DNA of 64,000 nt. It comes from Planctomycetota bacterium (GTDB lineage: Bacteria > Planctomycetota > UBA1135 > UBA2386). The DNA lies in contig JACKIB010000006.1 of the NCBI GenBank assembly GCA_020638695.1, forward strand, positions 186,001-250,000, written 5' to 3'. Position numbers and translations under genes: made by a program. Under the pieces are notes generated by a model. That model searched no databases. It was given only the letters and a program-made list of their open reading frames with translations, and was not told where the DNA came from. The first letter of the stretch is position 1; every line of letters starts with the position of its first letter. Positions 62,642-64,000 of the stretch are shown here, piece after piece.

Positions 62642-63652
62642 GTGGGCAGCAACCAGCCAGATGATCCGAGTGCCGTCCTGCGGCAGGTCGACGCGACGTC
62701 CGCGGGAGTTCGCCTCGACGTGTTCCTGACCCGGCAACCGGAGATCGGCTTGCGCCGTCGAGCCAAGGAGCTGGTGGTCGCGGGTAGGGTGTCGGTCGAC
62801 GGCGCCCCGGCGAAGCCCGGGCAGACTCTGGTGCCGGGCCAATGGGTGCGCTTCACCCCGGTACTCGAGGAAGGGGCGGAGCGCGGGGTCGCTGGCGTCG
62901 AGTCCGTCGACGCTCCGGTCACCCCGCCGCAGGTCTTGTTCGAGGACCCGTTCCTGCTGGTCGTGGACAAGCCGGCCGGGATGGTGGCGCACCCCCCGCG
63001 CCCCGGGGCGTGGAACGGTGCCGCAGTGTCGAGTTGGGCCAAACGGCGCTGCCCGTCGCTCACCGAAGTCGGTGGTGCGGACCGCCCGGGCATCGTGCAC
63101 CGGCTGGACCGGGACACCACGGGAGTGATGGTGTTGGCGAAGACCGAGGAGGCGTACCACTTCCTCAAGGGTGAGTTCCGCGCCCGCCGCGTGCACAAGG
63201 AGTACCGCGCGATCGCTTTCGGCGAGGCGCGGTTCGACTCCGGCTACCTCGACCGTGCCATCGCGCAGCATCCGAACAAGGGTGACCGCATGGTGGTGGT
63301 GGACGACGTGGCCCTCGGCGGACGGGAGGCCTCGACCTACTACGAGGTGCGCGAGCGCTTCCGCGGCTTCACGCATTTCGCCTGCTGGCCGAAGACCGGC
63401 CGAACCCACCAGATCCGTGTCCACCTGACGAGCATCGGCCACAGCCTGGTAGGGGACGCCGCGTATCGCTCGCGCGTGCACCTGCACGCCGTGCTCCCGC
63501 AGGATGCTCCCGATCCCGGTCGGCAGTGCCTGCACGCCCACCGCCTCGAGGTGGTCCACCCGTTCACGCGGGAACCCATGGTGTTCGAGGCGCCCATTCC
63601 CGCCGACATGGCCGAGCTGCTGCGCTGGCTGCGCGAGACGCGAACGCCCTGA
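62642..63652 (+). CDS. RluA-family rRNA/tRNA pseudouridine synthase
   Basis: A 336-residue RluA/RluD-type enzyme that isomerises uridines in RNA. An N-terminal S4-like domain (GVRLDVFLTRQPEIGLRRRAKELVVAGRVSVDG) precedes the catalytic domain with VVDKPAGMVAHPP, the catalytic Asp156 in HRLDRDTTGVMVLAKT, and PKTGRTHQIRVHLTSIGHSLVGD. The GTG at 62642 (VGSNQPDD) is the best start; a GTG at 62606 is possible. Its TGA (63650-63652) lies inside the first bases of mobile repeat copy 3, so the original C-terminus has been replaced or trimmed. Confidence 0.9.
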   Translation: MGSNQPDDPSAVLRQVDATSAGVRLDVFLTRQPEIGLRRRAKELVVAGRVSVDGAPAKPGQTLVPGQWVRFTPVLEEGAERGVAGVESVDAPVTPPQVLFEDPFLLVVDKPAGMVAHPPRPGAWNGAAVSSWAKRRCPSLTEVGGADRPGIVHRLDRDTTGVMVLAKTEEAYHFLKGEFRARRVHKEYRAIAFGEARFDSGYLDRAIAQHPNKGDRMVVVDDVALGGREASTYYEVRERFRGFTHFACWPKTGRTHQIRVHLTSIGHSLVGDAAYRSRVHLHAVLPQDAPDPGRQCLHAHRLEVVHPFTREPMVFEAPIPADMAELLRWLRETRTP

Positions 63653-63831
63653 GCTGCAGGGGCCGCGGATCGTGTCGGTACGCGGAGATTCGTCTGTACC
63701 TCCCATGACACGTGGCAGCTGTTTCGCTGGCATGCAGTCCCCGGAGGCTCCAGCAAGCAAGTGGCCCAGGCCTCATGGCGGCGCGCCGCGCCGCGCCCAC
63801 CCAAGTCGTTGGGTGCGGCCTTGGCCGCGAT
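63648..63831 (+). mobile_element. Hairpin-rich mobile repeat, copy 3
   Basis: Same orientation as copy 2: CCTGAGCTGCAGGGGCCGCG at the left, GTGGCCCAGGCCTCATGGCG in the middle, and the hairpin row GCGGCG/CGCCGC, CACCCAA/TTGGGTG and GCGGCC/GGCCGC at the right, ending GCGAT. It supplies the stop codon of the RluA-type gene. No clear target-site duplication. Confidence 0.8.
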
Positions 63832-64000
63832 CGGTCGAGCACGGGGCGTGGGGGCAAGCCGGGGCCGTTCGCGACCGACCGGGACGACAGTTCGTCTCCG
63901 GGCCGGGTTTCTGCACCCCGCGTCCGGAGTGGCGGGCAGGGAACCCGATTCGCCGCCCGCACACCCGGGACCCGCGGCTATCTTCCCGAGCGATGGTTCA
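63832..64000. other. Window end, nothing recognised
   Basis: About 170 bp with no supported gene, repeat or RNA; short overlapping frames here are not credible. Confidence 0.3.

Overview
The window is a dense, very GC-rich bacterial chromosome segment that I assign to Planctomycetota. The support is an adjacent DUF1800/DUF1501 gene pair, a giant secreted protein with a LEPRxLL-like N-terminal motif and RTX/REJ repeats, an ECF sigma factor paired with a CHAT protease, a Ser/Thr kinase with a C-terminal TPR-like region, and many signal-peptide proteins of unknown function. kdsA and rhamnose-type sugar genes point to a Gram-negative envelope. Class-level placement is not attempted. No tRNA, rRNA, CRISPR array, prophage or plasmid functions were seen.

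Layout. 1-3 kb: end of a secreted protein, then a cupin/JmjC-like gene coupled to a CelD/BcsL-type acetyltransferase. 3-4.4 kb: a RAYT transposase with an upstream REP-like palindrome and a MITE-like element that supplies the stop codon of an aldehyde dehydrogenase. 4.4-12 kb (minus strand): aldehyde dehydrogenase, a secreted beta-propeller-like protein, valS, and an RNase HII-like gene. 12-15.4 kb (plus): a pseudo-receiver protein, a frameshifted secreted protein, an archaeal/eukaryotic-type Pus10 tRNA pseudouridine synthase, and a pterin carbinolamine dehydratase. 15.4-19 kb (minus): membrane glycosyltransferase-like protein, FabZ-like dehydratase, regulatory-like-domain protein. 19-23.3 kb (plus): DUF3352-like, DUF1800 and DUF1501 genes with NTGA stop-start overlaps. 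23.3-27.3 kb (minus): two recently duplicated or gene-converted Tyr-rich secreted proteins (a third relative sits at the left edge), and an AcuC-type deacetylase. 27.3-31.4 kb (plus): ECF sigma factor, single-pass membrane protein, membrane-anchored TPR-CHAT protease. 31.4-32.7 kb: second RAYT bracketed by palindromes. 32.7-39 kb: the 2,102-residue giant protein. 39-49 kb: a hybrid histidine kinase, PilZ-like protein, GAF-HlyD and RRE/M50/HlyD proteins (plus), facing an HPt and HlyD pair (minus); this looks like a phosphorelay beside a peptide-processing/export apparatus. 49-60 kb: VCBS-type secreted protein with an attenuator-like leader, Ser/Thr kinase, kdsA, lipid-kinase-like gene, RfbD-like reductase, secreted TIM-barrel-like protein, RmlC-like cupin and a secreted formylglycine-enzyme-like protein. 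60-64 kb: three copies of a roughly 164-188 bp hairpin-rich mobile repeat, one of which has split a RibD/DHFR-like gene and left a 5-bp target duplication; an HD-GYP regulator and an RluA-type pseudouridine synthase separated by a cluster of DnaA-box-like sites.

The strongest candidates for undescribed biology are the 188-bp mobile repeat, the RAYT/palindrome pair, the compact bacterial Pus10, the sigma/membrane/CHAT module, and the RRE-M50-HlyD export cluster.
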